Shown here: positions 1 through 6,968 of the stretch, piece after piece
How the letters are laid out: each line of letters opens with the position of its first letter
Numbering within the stretch: the stretch's first letter is position 1
Assembly (NCBI RefSeq): GCF_000741525.1
Contig: NZ_JGYP01000005.1
Coordinates: 209,666-273,665, forward strand
From: Bifidobacterium bohemicum DSM 22767
GTDB taxonomy: Bacteria > Actinomycetota > Actinomycetes > Actinomycetales > Bifidobacteriaceae
Length of the DNA: 64,000 nt
Reading direction: 5' to 3'
Notes under the pieces: generated by a model
Seen by the model: only the letters and a program-made list of their open reading frames with translations
The model's database searches: none
What the model was told of the DNA's origin: nothing
Made by a program: the position numbers and the translations under genes

Positions 1-582
1 CTGTAAACTAAGCTTCTTCTTGGTTTGTGTGCATCGTTTCATTTGTTGCTGCATTGAATCTGCCAAGTGGGTTGATGGGCTTTAGGGGGGTGTGGCGATC
101 GGGGGTTGAATCGTTGGGGTGGAATTATATAAAGATAGCAATTTTATCTAGTGATTTTTGTAATTCTATATTCCAATATTTGGAAGCGTGTTTCAAGAGT
201 TTGCGACCATCTGTGATATTTTTGGCTTTTACCCTGTGTCGTATAGCCCGGTCACCACTCGCAGTGAAAATTTATTGACGTATCAAAAACCACGGTCGGC
301 CATGGCGTGTCGTGCAGAGGGTTGGCTGCTGCACGATTCTTGGTCGGAAAGTTCGGGATGGGTTGGATGTATAAGGATTACTCTTTTTGGTTTTGGGCGG
401 GATTCATCGGATGTCGTTGCCTGCCGCGACCTCTTGGAAACTCTTTGCGGTACGTTTTTGATGGCCTCATTTGTGCCTTAGCACAGCCGACACGCTCAGG
501 GCTGGCCTTGAGGCTTGCTGTGCGTCCGCCGAAGATGGTATAGTCTATACTTGTTGTGCATGGTATTCGTTGTGTGCAATGT
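1..582. other. Gene-poor stretch before the first tRNA
   Basis: No reading frame here has family-like composition, a ribosome binding site and sensible length together. The first 250 bases are more AT-rich than the rest of the window. The stretch ends at the tRNA-Ser gene. The end of a gene lying to the left of the window cannot be excluded. Confidence 0.4.
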
Positions 583-669
583 GGAGCTGTGCCTGAGTGG
601 CCGATAGGGGCACCCTGCTAAGGTGTTAACTGCGCAAGCGGTTCGAGGGTTCGAATCCCTCCGGCTCCG
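583..669 (+). tRNA. tRNA-Ser(GCU)
   Basis: The sequence folds as a class II tRNA with a long variable arm. The acceptor strand GGAGCTG pairs with CGGCTCC, the anticodon loop CTGCTAA at 615-621 gives anticodon GCT, and the T loop is GGTTCGAATCC. The discriminator base is G and CCA is not encoded. A hairpin with a T tract follows within a few bases. It reads the AGC/AGU serine codons. Confidence 0.95.
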
Positions 670-1069
670 CCGATAGGGTTTCCGTGGTTTTTCACGGAAG
701 CCCTTTTTCATGCCGTTTTCCTTGTGTTTGCAAGGGTTTCGGTGGTTCTTTCTTCCGGTGGTTGTCGTCTCGAATTGGCTCATGATGAGTCGGATTAGCG
801 TGTAGTTGTGGTACGTTTTATGGTACGTACGTACCTGTTTATAGTCCAAAACGGGGGTTCGGGATTTGTTTTGGCCTGTTGACCAAATCACTGGGCATGA
901 TTACAAGTCAGGGCCAGCTTTCATCAAATTCGGTTTATATGTCAAAATCATCACGGACGTTCAAACGTGTCAACTTCTCTGGTCGACGAGACAACGTCCT
1001 GGCAAACTCTCGTAATCGGAAGGCTGAGGGCATCTTGGTACTCAGCGTTCTGTGGTCTAACGGGATGCC
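670..1069. other. Spacer between tRNA-Ser and the GNAT gene
   Basis: Beyond the tRNA terminator no gene is supported. The stretch holds a perfect 14-bp palindrome, GGTACGTACGTACC, at 822-835. About 44 further codons stay open in frame after the stop of the GNAT gene on the minus strand, but nothing marks them as coding. Confidence 0.4.
674..709 (+). terminator. Rho-independent terminator of tRNA-Ser(GCU)
   Basis: The arms AGGGTTTCCGTG and CACGGAAGCCCT pair almost perfectly around a short T-rich loop and are followed by a run of T residues, a few bases past the tRNA 3' end. Confidence 0.8.
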
Positions 1070-1732
1070 TTATCGCCGTTCCCACTGCTCCTTGGTGATT
1101 GCAAGAATGATGTAGTCGTAGTGGCGGTCAATCAGAGGGAAGTAGGCGTTATCTTTGCGACAGATGGGTCGCATGCCCCAGTGTTGCATCACCTTACCGG
1201 ATGCGGGATTCTCGACGTAGTGCCCACCCCACACGGTCTGGGCGCCAAGTACATCGAATGACCGCGCAAGCATCGCCTCAAGCGCCTCCGACATCAAACC
1301 CTGTCCCCAGAACGGCCGGCCGATCCAATATCCCAGAGTCCGGTCACCGCCGTATCCAGCCAACGCACGCTCCATGTCATCGGCATCGACTCCGGGCATC
1401 AACCGCCTTCCGTCAATCGCCTCACGCACGTATTGACCCCCATGGCTGCCTTCCGTCTTTTTCAGTTCGATGCAGCCGATCGGCATATCTTGGCCGCGCA
1501 AAGTGATGGCGTAATTCTCGTCCCCGGTGAGAACCTTCTCGATGGCCTCAGAACTTCTTTCTACTGATTGGTGCGGCATCCACCCGCAGCGAATGCCGAT
1601 GTCGGGGTCGGAGGCGTATCGGTATAGCGCCTGTGCTTCGGTGGCGTCACCTTTGCGCCAGTGCCGAAGGGTTAGGCGTTCCGTGGTTATCGTGTTGGTT
1701 ATTGGTGCGGTATTCACAGTAGCGTCTGTCAT
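1070..1732 (-). CDS. GNAT family N-acetyltransferase (RimJ/RimL type)
   Basis: The 220-residue protein begins with the TTERLTLRHWRKGD strand typical of the RimJ/RimL branch of GNAT acetyltransferases. It also has the GYWIGRPFWGQGLMSEAL stretch that corresponds to the acetyl-CoA pyrophosphate loop region (around residues 135-155). The family transfers acetyl groups from acetyl-CoA to an amine, often a protein N-terminus or a small metabolite; the substrate cannot be told. The ATG at 1732 has no Shine-Dalgarno sequence, but TAGCCT lies six bases upstream on the minus strand (1739-1744), so the mRNA may be leaderless. The gene stands alone between non-coding stretches. Confidence 0.85.
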   Translation of the reverse strand: MTDATVNTAPITNTITTERLTLRHWRKGDATEAQALYRYASDPDIGIRCGWMPHQSVERSSEAIEKVLTGDENYAITLRGQDMPIGCIELKKTEGSHGGQYVREAIDGRRLMPGVDADDMERALAGYGGDRTLGYWIGRPFWGQGLMSEALEAMLARSFDVLGAQTVWGGHYVENPASGKVMQHWGMRPICRKDNAYFPLIDRHYDYIILAITKEQWERR

Positions 1733-2189
1733 GAGTCTAGGCTAGCGAGATGGTCAGTGCAGTTTTGTGTCCTGTTCACAATGTGAAAACCCTTGAAAGA
1801 GCCAGAAATCGAGGTTTGGGTGGGGAGCCAGGAAAACGCCGTTGTCTCCTGTCTCCTTACCTGACAGATTATAGTGCAGGAGTCGAGGCTGTGATATTCG
1901 TTCTGATTTGCCAGATGGCGGAAAGCGGATTCAAAACGGAACTTGCCCTAGTTGACGGTGGCTGTTCAACGGCGTAACGGCTGGCCTTTGCATCTCCTTA
2001 GGTAACGAAACAGTGCAGTGCACAAATACAGTTCATTGGACAATGCGTCATTTCGTAGGTGTGTCGTGAAACGGGGGTACGCCGTATCGAATGCCTGAGA
2101 GCGTGGCGACGCCCTTGTTGCTACGCAGGTCTGGTCGCTACAATGGCAAAGGTAAAGATTCGGAACCAAACGATAGGGAAGGCGTCGGT
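1733..2189. other. Intergenic region between divergent genes
   Basis: This region separates the GNAT gene (minus) from the YigZ-like gene (plus) and should contain both promoters. I see no convincing gene. The open frames here lack ribosome binding sites and have composition unlike their neighbours. Confidence 0.4.
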
Positions 2190-2840
2190 ATGGCGGACTC
2201 CGCAGCGCATCAACGGTTCGCTGAGGGGTTTTCCACGCTCGGAAACCGCTCGGATGCGCCTGCACGCGATTCGTTGGTCGAGAAAAAGTCCGAGTTCATC
2301 GGATCCGCGTGTCATGTCGGCACCTTGGATGAGGCGCTCGCCTTCGTGGACACGGTTCGTCGGGAACACCCCAAGGCGCGGCATGTGGCCTACGCGGCCA
2401 TCGTTGGTGCGGCGTCCGGATCGGCCCGTGAGCGGATGAGCGATGACGGCGAACCTTCCGGCACTGCAGGCAAACCGATTCTTGAAGTCATTCGCGCCGG
2501 GCATCTGACCGATTGCGTGGTCACGGTCACGCGGTATTTCGGCGGGATTCTGCTGGGTTCAGGCGGTTTGATTCGTGCATATTCTACGGCCGCGTCGCTG
2601 GCGATAAAGGCGGCGAAAGTGCAGGTCATCGTGCCTATGCGCCGGTACCGCACCACCTTGGAATATGCCTGGCTCGATCATTTTGAGCGTGTGCTCACTC
2701 AAGCCGGGGGAATGGTGAAAAATCGATCTTTCACCGATCGAGTTGCTCTCGATTGCGTGGTGCCGGCAGCTGTTGCGTCGACGTTCGAAACCACTGTTCG
2801 TGAGGCGTTCAGCGCTCAGGTTCGGTTGGAACGCTTGTAG
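2190..2840 (+). CDS. YigZ/IMPACT family protein
   Basis: The 216-residue product has the UPF0029/IMPACT N-terminal domain. Its hallmarks are the early KKSEFIGSACHV strand, the central ARHVAYAA and DDGEPSGTAGKPILEVI motif (about residues 88-105), and VVTRYFGGILLGSGGLIRAYS. A DUF1949-like C-terminal domain follows. Family members are linked to ribosome-associated or translational stress roles, but their biochemical activity is not settled. The ATG at 2190 is preferred because AGGGAAGG lies eight bases upstream; an in-frame start at 2091 is possible but has no such site. Confidence 0.88.
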   Translation: MADSAAHQRFAEGFSTLGNRSDAPARDSLVEKKSEFIGSACHVGTLDEALAFVDTVRREHPKARHVAYAAIVGAASGSARERMSDDGEPSGTAGKPILEVIRAGHLTDCVVTVTRYFGGILLGSGGLIRAYSTAASLAIKAAKVQVIVPMRRYRTTLEYAWLDHFERVLTQAGGMVKNRSFTDRVALDCVVPAAVASTFETTVREAFSAQVRLERL

Positions 2841-2905
2841 AGGCATGCGAGAGGGTGCGCGGGGCTTACCGCTGTCAAGTAGGTCGAGTTCGCTATGCTG
2901 GCGTT

Positions 2906-3637
2906 ATGAGCGATACGAGCGATTTCGATGACCAAACTGCCCAAAGCGGTGCCGCCGAAGGGGTTGAGGCGGATGCGAATGTTGATTCGACCATGGGTGG
3001 CGAAGTGTCCGGCGAGCCGTTAGACGCTGCGACGCAAGACGGAGACGGCGATACCTTCGAGTCGCTTTCGGCCACGTACGAGCGTCTGCGTCACTCCACG
3101 GACTCGGCCGAGCTCAGCCATGCCGCGCATGAGCCCTTGCCAGACCGCACCGATCAGGCCGCCTTCTCGCGTGAGACCGCACTGCTTGAGGCCGTCGCGG
3201 GCAACGAACACACCCCGCTTGAGGACCGTGTGTTTCTGGCTTCCACCATGCCGTTCCCGAACATCCTGGTCAAGCTTTCGGAGGACGCGGATGCCACGGT
3301 TCGCAAGGCCGTCGCGGAAAACGCGGATGACAAGAACTGGCTGGTTGGCCGGCTCGCCAAGGACGAGGACGTAAGTGTGCGCGAGGCCGCCCTGCGCAAC
3401 CCGCAGGCCTCGTGGAGGGTTCGTCTCGAAGGCGCCGAGGACCCGCGCACCAGCGCCGAAACGTTGGACTTTCTAGGAAAGATGGGTGTCGAGAGCGACC
3501 AGAAGGCTCCGGCGGTTCTGGCCGCGATGGTGCGTCGGGCGGTGGCGCTCAATCCCGGCACTGCCCAAGCCACACTCACCCGACTTGCCTCCGATCCCGC
3601 CACCGACGTGACCCACGCCGTCGCCCAGCGCTCGTGA
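2906..3637 (+). CDS. HEAT/variant leucine-rich repeat-like protein
   Basis: This 243-residue protein has an acidic, low-complexity first 50 residues followed by short alpha-helical repeats of the kind seen in HEAT-like or variant leucine-rich repeat proteins: LVKLSEDADATVRKAVAENA, LAKDEDVSVREAALRNPQ, and LTRLASDPATDVTHAVAQRS at the end. Such repeats usually form a protein-binding solenoid; no catalytic motif is visible. TATGCT at 2894-2899 ends six bases before the ATG and no Shine-Dalgarno sequence is present, suggesting a leaderless mRNA. An earlier in-frame start at 2855 would add 17 unconvincing residues. Function unknown. Confidence 0.75.
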   Translation: MSDTSDFDDQTAQSGAAEGVEADANVDSTMGGEVSGEPLDAATQDGDGDTFESLSATYERLRHSTDSAELSHAAHEPLPDRTDQAAFSRETALLEAVAGNEHTPLEDRVFLASTMPFPNILVKLSEDADATVRKAVAENADDKNWLVGRLAKDEDVSVREAALRNPQASWRVRLEGAEDPRTSAETLDFLGKMGVESDQKAPAVLAAMVRRAVALNPGTAQATLTRLASDPATDVTHAVAQRS

Positions 3638-4079
3638 CGACCCGCCATGCTCTCCAGTTTCAAACTCGAACCGTTAATAATGGAAATCGATTCGACTAAT
3701 CCATGTAAATCAGCTCCATTGCGCCGGAAACAGGTCAAAGATGGCAGAAAACGTACATTTTGAGTTCCGATAACATGCGCTTTCTGCCATCTTTGACCTG
3801 TTCCTGCCATGAGGCTGATTCATTCTCAAGGTTTTGGCTGATTTGTCCGCCGATGATGGGGCCGTCCCTGCTTTTCGACACTGTGTGAGTCGTCGTCTTG
3901 CGGTTGGGCATGGGTGTCGATACAATATCTACTTGTTGTGTTTCCCTACGGGGTCCTTCAAAGCGCTATCCCACTCGCACGAGGACTTTCAGGGAGCCCA
4001 CGGATAATGAGGCTGTTTCGGCGCGTCTTACCAGCGAGTCGGCATGGCCCGGAACACAATATAAGGAAAAGGCACACTC
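3638..4079. other. Spacer and 5' leader of rplM
   Basis: Apart from the inverted repeat at 3731-3800 no gene is supported. The last 150-180 bases upstream of rplM, after the AT-rich segment GATACAATATCT near 3918, are the likely promoter and a long untranslated leader, as is common for autoregulated rplM-rpsI operons. No known leader structure could be recognised by eye. Confidence 0.4.
3731..3800. repeat. Perfect 20-bp inverted repeat
   Basis: Arms 3731-3750 (CAGGTCAAAGATGGCAGAAA) and 3781-3800 are perfect reverse complements around a 30-base loop. The similarity extends a few more bases outward with one bulge. There is no T tract, so it does not look like a simple terminator. The loop carries, on the minus strand, CTCAAAATGTACGT, which resembles the loop motif of another palindromic element at 36144-36251. 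Confidence 0.75.
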
Positions 4080-4529
4080 GTGAAGACTTTCACACCGAAG
4101 CCAGCTGATTTGACTCACGACTGGTACATTATCGACGCCACCGATGTGGTGCTGGGCAAGCTTGCCACCAAGACGGCCGAGCTCTTGCGTGGCAAGAACA
4201 AGCCGACCTTCGCGCCTCATGCCGATCTTGGCGATCACGTCATCATCATCAACGCCGAGAAGATCGCGTTGAGCGGCAAGAAGATGGACAAGGTGCTTTA
4301 CTCGCACTCCGGTCGCCCCGGCGGTCTGCGCGAGGATAGCTACGCCGACCTTCTGAAGCATAACCCTGAACGCATCATCATCAACGCCGTCAAGGGCATG
4401 CTGCCGAAGAACCGTCTTGCGAAGGTTGAACTCAACCGTTTGCATGTCTTCGCTGGGCCGGATCATCCGCACACGCCGCAGAAGCCGACGCCGATTACGG
4501 TTGACGCTGTTGCGCAGCAGGCCAAGTGA
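4080..4529 (+). CDS. rplM: 50S ribosomal protein L13
   Basis: The 149-residue product has the usual uL13 length and signature: W..DATD..LGKLAT near residues 15-30, then [16 protein letters not shown] and [10 protein letters not shown]. uL13 is an early-assembly 23S rRNA-binding protein of the large subunit. Translation starts at a GTG (4080); AAGGAAAAGG lies upstream. It is co-transcribed with rpsI, 20 bases downstream. Confidence 0.97.
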   Translation: MKTFTPKPADLTHDWYIIDATDVVLGKLATKTAELLRGKNKPTFAPHADLGDHVIIINAEKIALSGKKMDKVLYSHSGRPGGLREDSYADLLKHNPERIIINAVKGMLPKNRLAKVELNRLHVFAGPDHPHTPQKPTPITVDAVAQQAK

Positions 4530-4549
4530 ACCGAGAGGAGAGAATTATC

Positions 4550-5041
4550 ATGGCTGAAAACACCGAGAACTCCGCGGTTCAAGAGACCGAGGAAGAAATC
4601 ACTTCATACACCACCGAGACCAACGCAGGTGCCGGTACCGGCACTTCGCAGATTGCTCCGGGCTACGGCACCGGTCGCCGTAAGGAGTCCGTCGCCCGCG
4701 TGCGTCTGACCCCGGGCACCGGCAAGTGGACCATCAACGGGCATACGTTGGAGGAGTATTTCCCCTCCCGTCTGCACCAGCGTGAGGTCAACTCGCCGAT
4801 CGTGCTGCTCAAGCTCGAAGGCAAGTTCGACATCAACGTTCTGGTTGAAGGCGGCGGCACCACCGGTCAGTCCGGCGCCATTCGTCTGGGCGTGGCTCGC
4901 GCACTGAATGCCATCGACCGCGATGCCAACCGCGCTGCGCTGAAGAAGGCCGGGTTCCTCACTCGTGACGCCCGCGCCGTGGAACGCAAGAAGGCTGGTC
5001 TGCACAAGGCCCGTCGCGCCCCGCAGTTCTCCAAGCGTTGA
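4550..5041 (+). CDS. rpsI: 30S ribosomal protein S9
   Basis: The 163-residue product carries the uS9 core ([15 protein letters not shown], then [22 protein letters not shown]) and ends in the invariant basic tail QFSKR, which reaches the P-site tRNA. An acidic extension of about 40 residues precedes the core, which is common in actinobacteria. The ATG at 4550 is chosen for the GAGAGGAGAG site just upstream; a frame start at 4526 would add eight residues and overlap rplM. A strong terminator follows. Confidence 0.97.
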   Translation: MAENTENSAVQETEEEITSYTTETNAGAGTGTSQIAPGYGTGRRKESVARVRLTPGTGKWTINGHTLEEYFPSRLHQREVNSPIVLLKLEGKFDINVLVEGGGTTGQSGAIRLGVARALNAIDRDANRAALKKAGFLTRDARAVERKKAGLHKARRAPQFSKR

Positions 5042-5056
5042 TTTCTACGCCTATCG

Positions 5057-5093
5057 AAGCCCCGAGCTTTATGGCTCGGGGCTTTTGTTTTTC
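5057..5093 (+). terminator. Terminator of rplM-rpsI
   Basis: AAGCCCCGAGC and GCTCGGGGCTT form a perfect 11-bp stem with a six-base loop, followed by TTGTTTTTC. It lies 15 bases after the rpsI stop codon. Confidence 0.92.
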
Positions 5094-5675
5094 TTGATGT
5101 CACCCCGGACGCACGCAGGCGTGCAAATCGCTCTGATGGTTTCGAAGGGAAGCGCCAATCCGAGTGTTCGTTCGGGATGCAGACGGTTTGAAGTCTGGAC
5201 GGTTTGGGGTCCGACCGGTCTGGGGTCCGGCTGGCTCCGCATTTCGCCAGAGCAAAAACTTCTGACGATTTGATTTGCAATAGTTTTTTAAAAAAATGCG
5301 GTATAACCAATGTCGCGGAAGTACTGAAGGCTCGATGTGGAGCCGTTAATCAGTCATGGACTCCCCTTTGAAAAGGTGCAGGACTTTCTTGACGGCAAAG
5401 TTGCGGGCATCTCGAAGGCCATGGTCAAGGTGGGATGCTGATTTTCGACGGAAGAATCATCGGGAAGTGGAGGCCAGATGTCGAAAACGCTCTCGTGATG
5501 TTCGGTCCGTTCGTAGGTGCCGTCGTTGTGACGTTTCCTCGTCGGTGATCGATCCGGTGATCCAATTGTCCGATTTGCACTATTATATTTGGTGGCGGTA
5601 AGTCAAAGCGGCGTCGATGCGCATGATGTTTCAGAACATAATCAAAACAATAAACAGCTGCAATAAGGAGTAGCC
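5094..5675. other. Intergenic region upstream of the VOC gene
   Basis: No intact gene is seen. It contains three imperfect copies of a GGT(T/C)TGG(A/G)GTCCG-like stretch near 5187-5230, an AT-rich tract near 5270-5300, and a short protein-like remnant listed separately. Confidence 0.35.
5337..5441 (+). pseudogene. Possible C-terminal gene remnant
   Basis: A 34-codon frame from a GTG to a TGA translates into a protein-like sequence with HGLPFEKVQDFLDGKVAGIS in its middle, followed by a short helix-like end. The composition and codon pattern look coding, but the frame is closed immediately upstream and there is no ribosome binding site. It may be the leftover 3' end of a lost gene. I cannot assign a family, and it could be chance. 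Confidence 0.22.
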
Positions 5676-6071
5676 ATGAAACCAATGTCAGATTTCACCA
5701 CGGATTTCCAGCATTCCGGCATGCCCGCCAAAGATCTCGATGAGACCATCGAGTTTTATACCAAGAAACTCGGTTTTGACCTGGTGGGAGTGTTCCCCAA
5801 TGGCGAGAACCGCTGTGCTTTCCTGCGCTATGGTCATCTGACGATTGAGACTTGGGAAGGCGACCCGGCGACGCTGAGGGATGGTGCAATCAACCACTGG
5901 GCTCTTGATACGCCTGATATCGATGCTGCGTTCGAAAACGCGAAAACGCTGGGATTCGATTTCAAGGACGACAAGATCCAGTCCATCCCGACGTTCTGGG
6001 ATCGCGGCATTCGTTATTTCAACATTTACGGTCCGAACCATGAGACCATAGAGTTCTGCCAGATCGTCTGA
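5676..6071 (+). CDS. VOC superfamily (glyoxalase/bleomycin resistance-like) protein
   Basis: This 131-residue protein shows the two beta-alpha-beta-beta-beta halves of the vicinal oxygen chelate fold: FQHSGMPAKDLDETIEFYTK at the start, and INHWALDTPDIDAAFENAK then NIYGPNHETIEFCQIV in the second half. Conserved histidine and glutamate positions (H10, H74 and E126 in my numbering) could hold a metal. VOC proteins include glyoxalases, dioxygenases and antibiotic-binding proteins, and the substrate here is unknown. AAGGAG stands eight bases before the ATG. It is monocistronic, closed by a terminator. Confidence 0.88.
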   Translation: MKPMSDFTTDFQHSGMPAKDLDETIEFYTKKLGFDLVGVFPNGENRCAFLRYGHLTIETWEGDPATLRDGAINHWALDTPDIDAAFENAKTLGFDFKDDKIQSIPTFWDRGIRYFNIYGPNHETIEFCQIV

Positions 6072-6101
6072 ATGATGTCGATTTGGCATGCTGAAGTGCA
6101 A

Positions 6102-6134
6102 TGCACCAAGCCACCCGGTGCTTCGTGCATTTTT
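6102..6134 (+). terminator. Terminator of the VOC gene
   Basis: TGCAC-C-AAGC pairs with GCTT-C-GTGCA around a CACCCGGT loop, followed by five T residues. It lies 30 bases after the stop codon. Confidence 0.8.
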
Positions 6135-6703
6135 ATTGGCGCCGGGCGCCTGGTGCAGACGGAGCCACGGCTGAGGGCGCGCGGCCCCAGGAAAACGGTT
6201 CGTCGTCTGGCAGCGGTGTTGGCTGGTTGCTGTGTTTCGAGGTGTGTCCGTCGAGAGACTTCGGTTGACGTTCGGCTCCCGTCTCGACGCCGATGGCACA
6301 TCTGCTGTATGCGACGAATTCGTAGGCCTGCGAGCGCCTTCCTCTGGTCGAATCGAGCGTTGAAGAGGGGGCGACGAGCCCTGGTTCCTGAGAAGGATGT
6401 TCAGTTTTTTATCGACCGTGGGCAGACTTGGTTCGAGATTCTGTTCCGGGTCACGTTTGGTGACGTGCTGGCTGCGATGGATGTAGTTGATTATGGCCGT
6501 CGGCGCCGGTGTCGTAGGGTCCTCTCTGTAGTGCGCCATAGTTTGGTTCATAGGTAGAAAAAGAGATTCGCAAAAGATGGCCTACGAATCTGCTATTAGG
6601 AAGGGGCATGGCGTCAGGCGCTGAATGGTCCGGCGTCGTAACGCCTATTCGCGGTGACTGAATTGCTTCGTTCTCAGGATGATGAAGGCACAGGAGAGAT
6701 CGT

Positions 6704-6719
6704 TTGTGAACGCTAACAA
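6704..6719 (+). promoter_or_regulatory. Candidate Rex operator upstream of adhE
   Basis: TTGTGAACGCTAACAA is an imperfect palindrome with the TTGT...ACAA ends and internal spacing of Rex (redox-sensing repressor) sites. Rex releases DNA when NADH is high and commonly controls adhE, which fits this position 250 bases ahead of adhE. The assignment is inferred from the motif alone. Confidence 0.5.
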
Positions 6720-6749
6720 TTTTACTAGTCATGACACGTTTGCTGTGCG

Positions 6750-6765
6750 CTTATGTTCACATAAG
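6750..6765 (+). promoter_or_regulatory. Palindrome upstream of adhE (second dyad)
   Basis: CTTATGTTCACATAAG has perfect six-base arms around TTCA. The internal TTCACATAA resembles half of a Rex-type site, so it may be a second weaker operator or bind another regulator. Confidence 0.4.
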
Positions 6766-6776
6766 CCAGAAAAGCT

Positions 6777-6795
6777 GTATTATGTACCATAATAC
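6777..6795 (+). promoter_or_regulatory. Perfect 19-bp dyad upstream of adhE
   Basis: GTATTATG-TAC-CATAATAC is a perfect palindrome with eight-base arms in the AT-rich region ahead of adhE. Size and symmetry suit a dimeric helix-turn-helix regulator. I cannot name the protein. Confidence 0.45.
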
Positions 6796-6968
6796 CTTAC
6801 AAATACGGTTTGATTAAAAACAAAATATGACTCAAACTACCATAATCTTACATTCCTTTTCCTGGATTCAGCCACTGTTATGCATGTTGGTTATATTGGC
6901 CTTGAACTCCTTTTGTCGGATATCAATCAAATCGGTAGTCCGACGCAACCAACGGATTCGGAGCAAAT

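Larger units (their letters stand above)
6135..6968. other. Long control region of adhE
   Basis: The 830 bases upstream of adhE hold no gene I can support; a plus-strand frame through 6072-6557 has an arginine/cysteine-rich composition typical of chance frames. From about 6690 the sequence becomes AT-rich and contains three separate dyads (6704-6719, 6750-6765, 6777-6795), marking the regulatory part. Confidence 0.6.

Noticed and set aside
496..891. A minus-strand frame across the first tRNA
   Set aside because: It runs antisense through tRNA-Ser(GCU) and its terminator, so the apparent protein is an artefact.
880..1069. A 44-codon continuation of the GNAT gene past its stop
   Set aside because: The stop falls at a normal family length, and the following residues show no family similarity. 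Chance is the simpler reading.
6072..6557. A 161-codon plus-strand frame after the VOC gene
   Set aside because: The translation is rich in arginine and cysteine, has no ribosome binding site, and begins inside the region of the VOC terminator.
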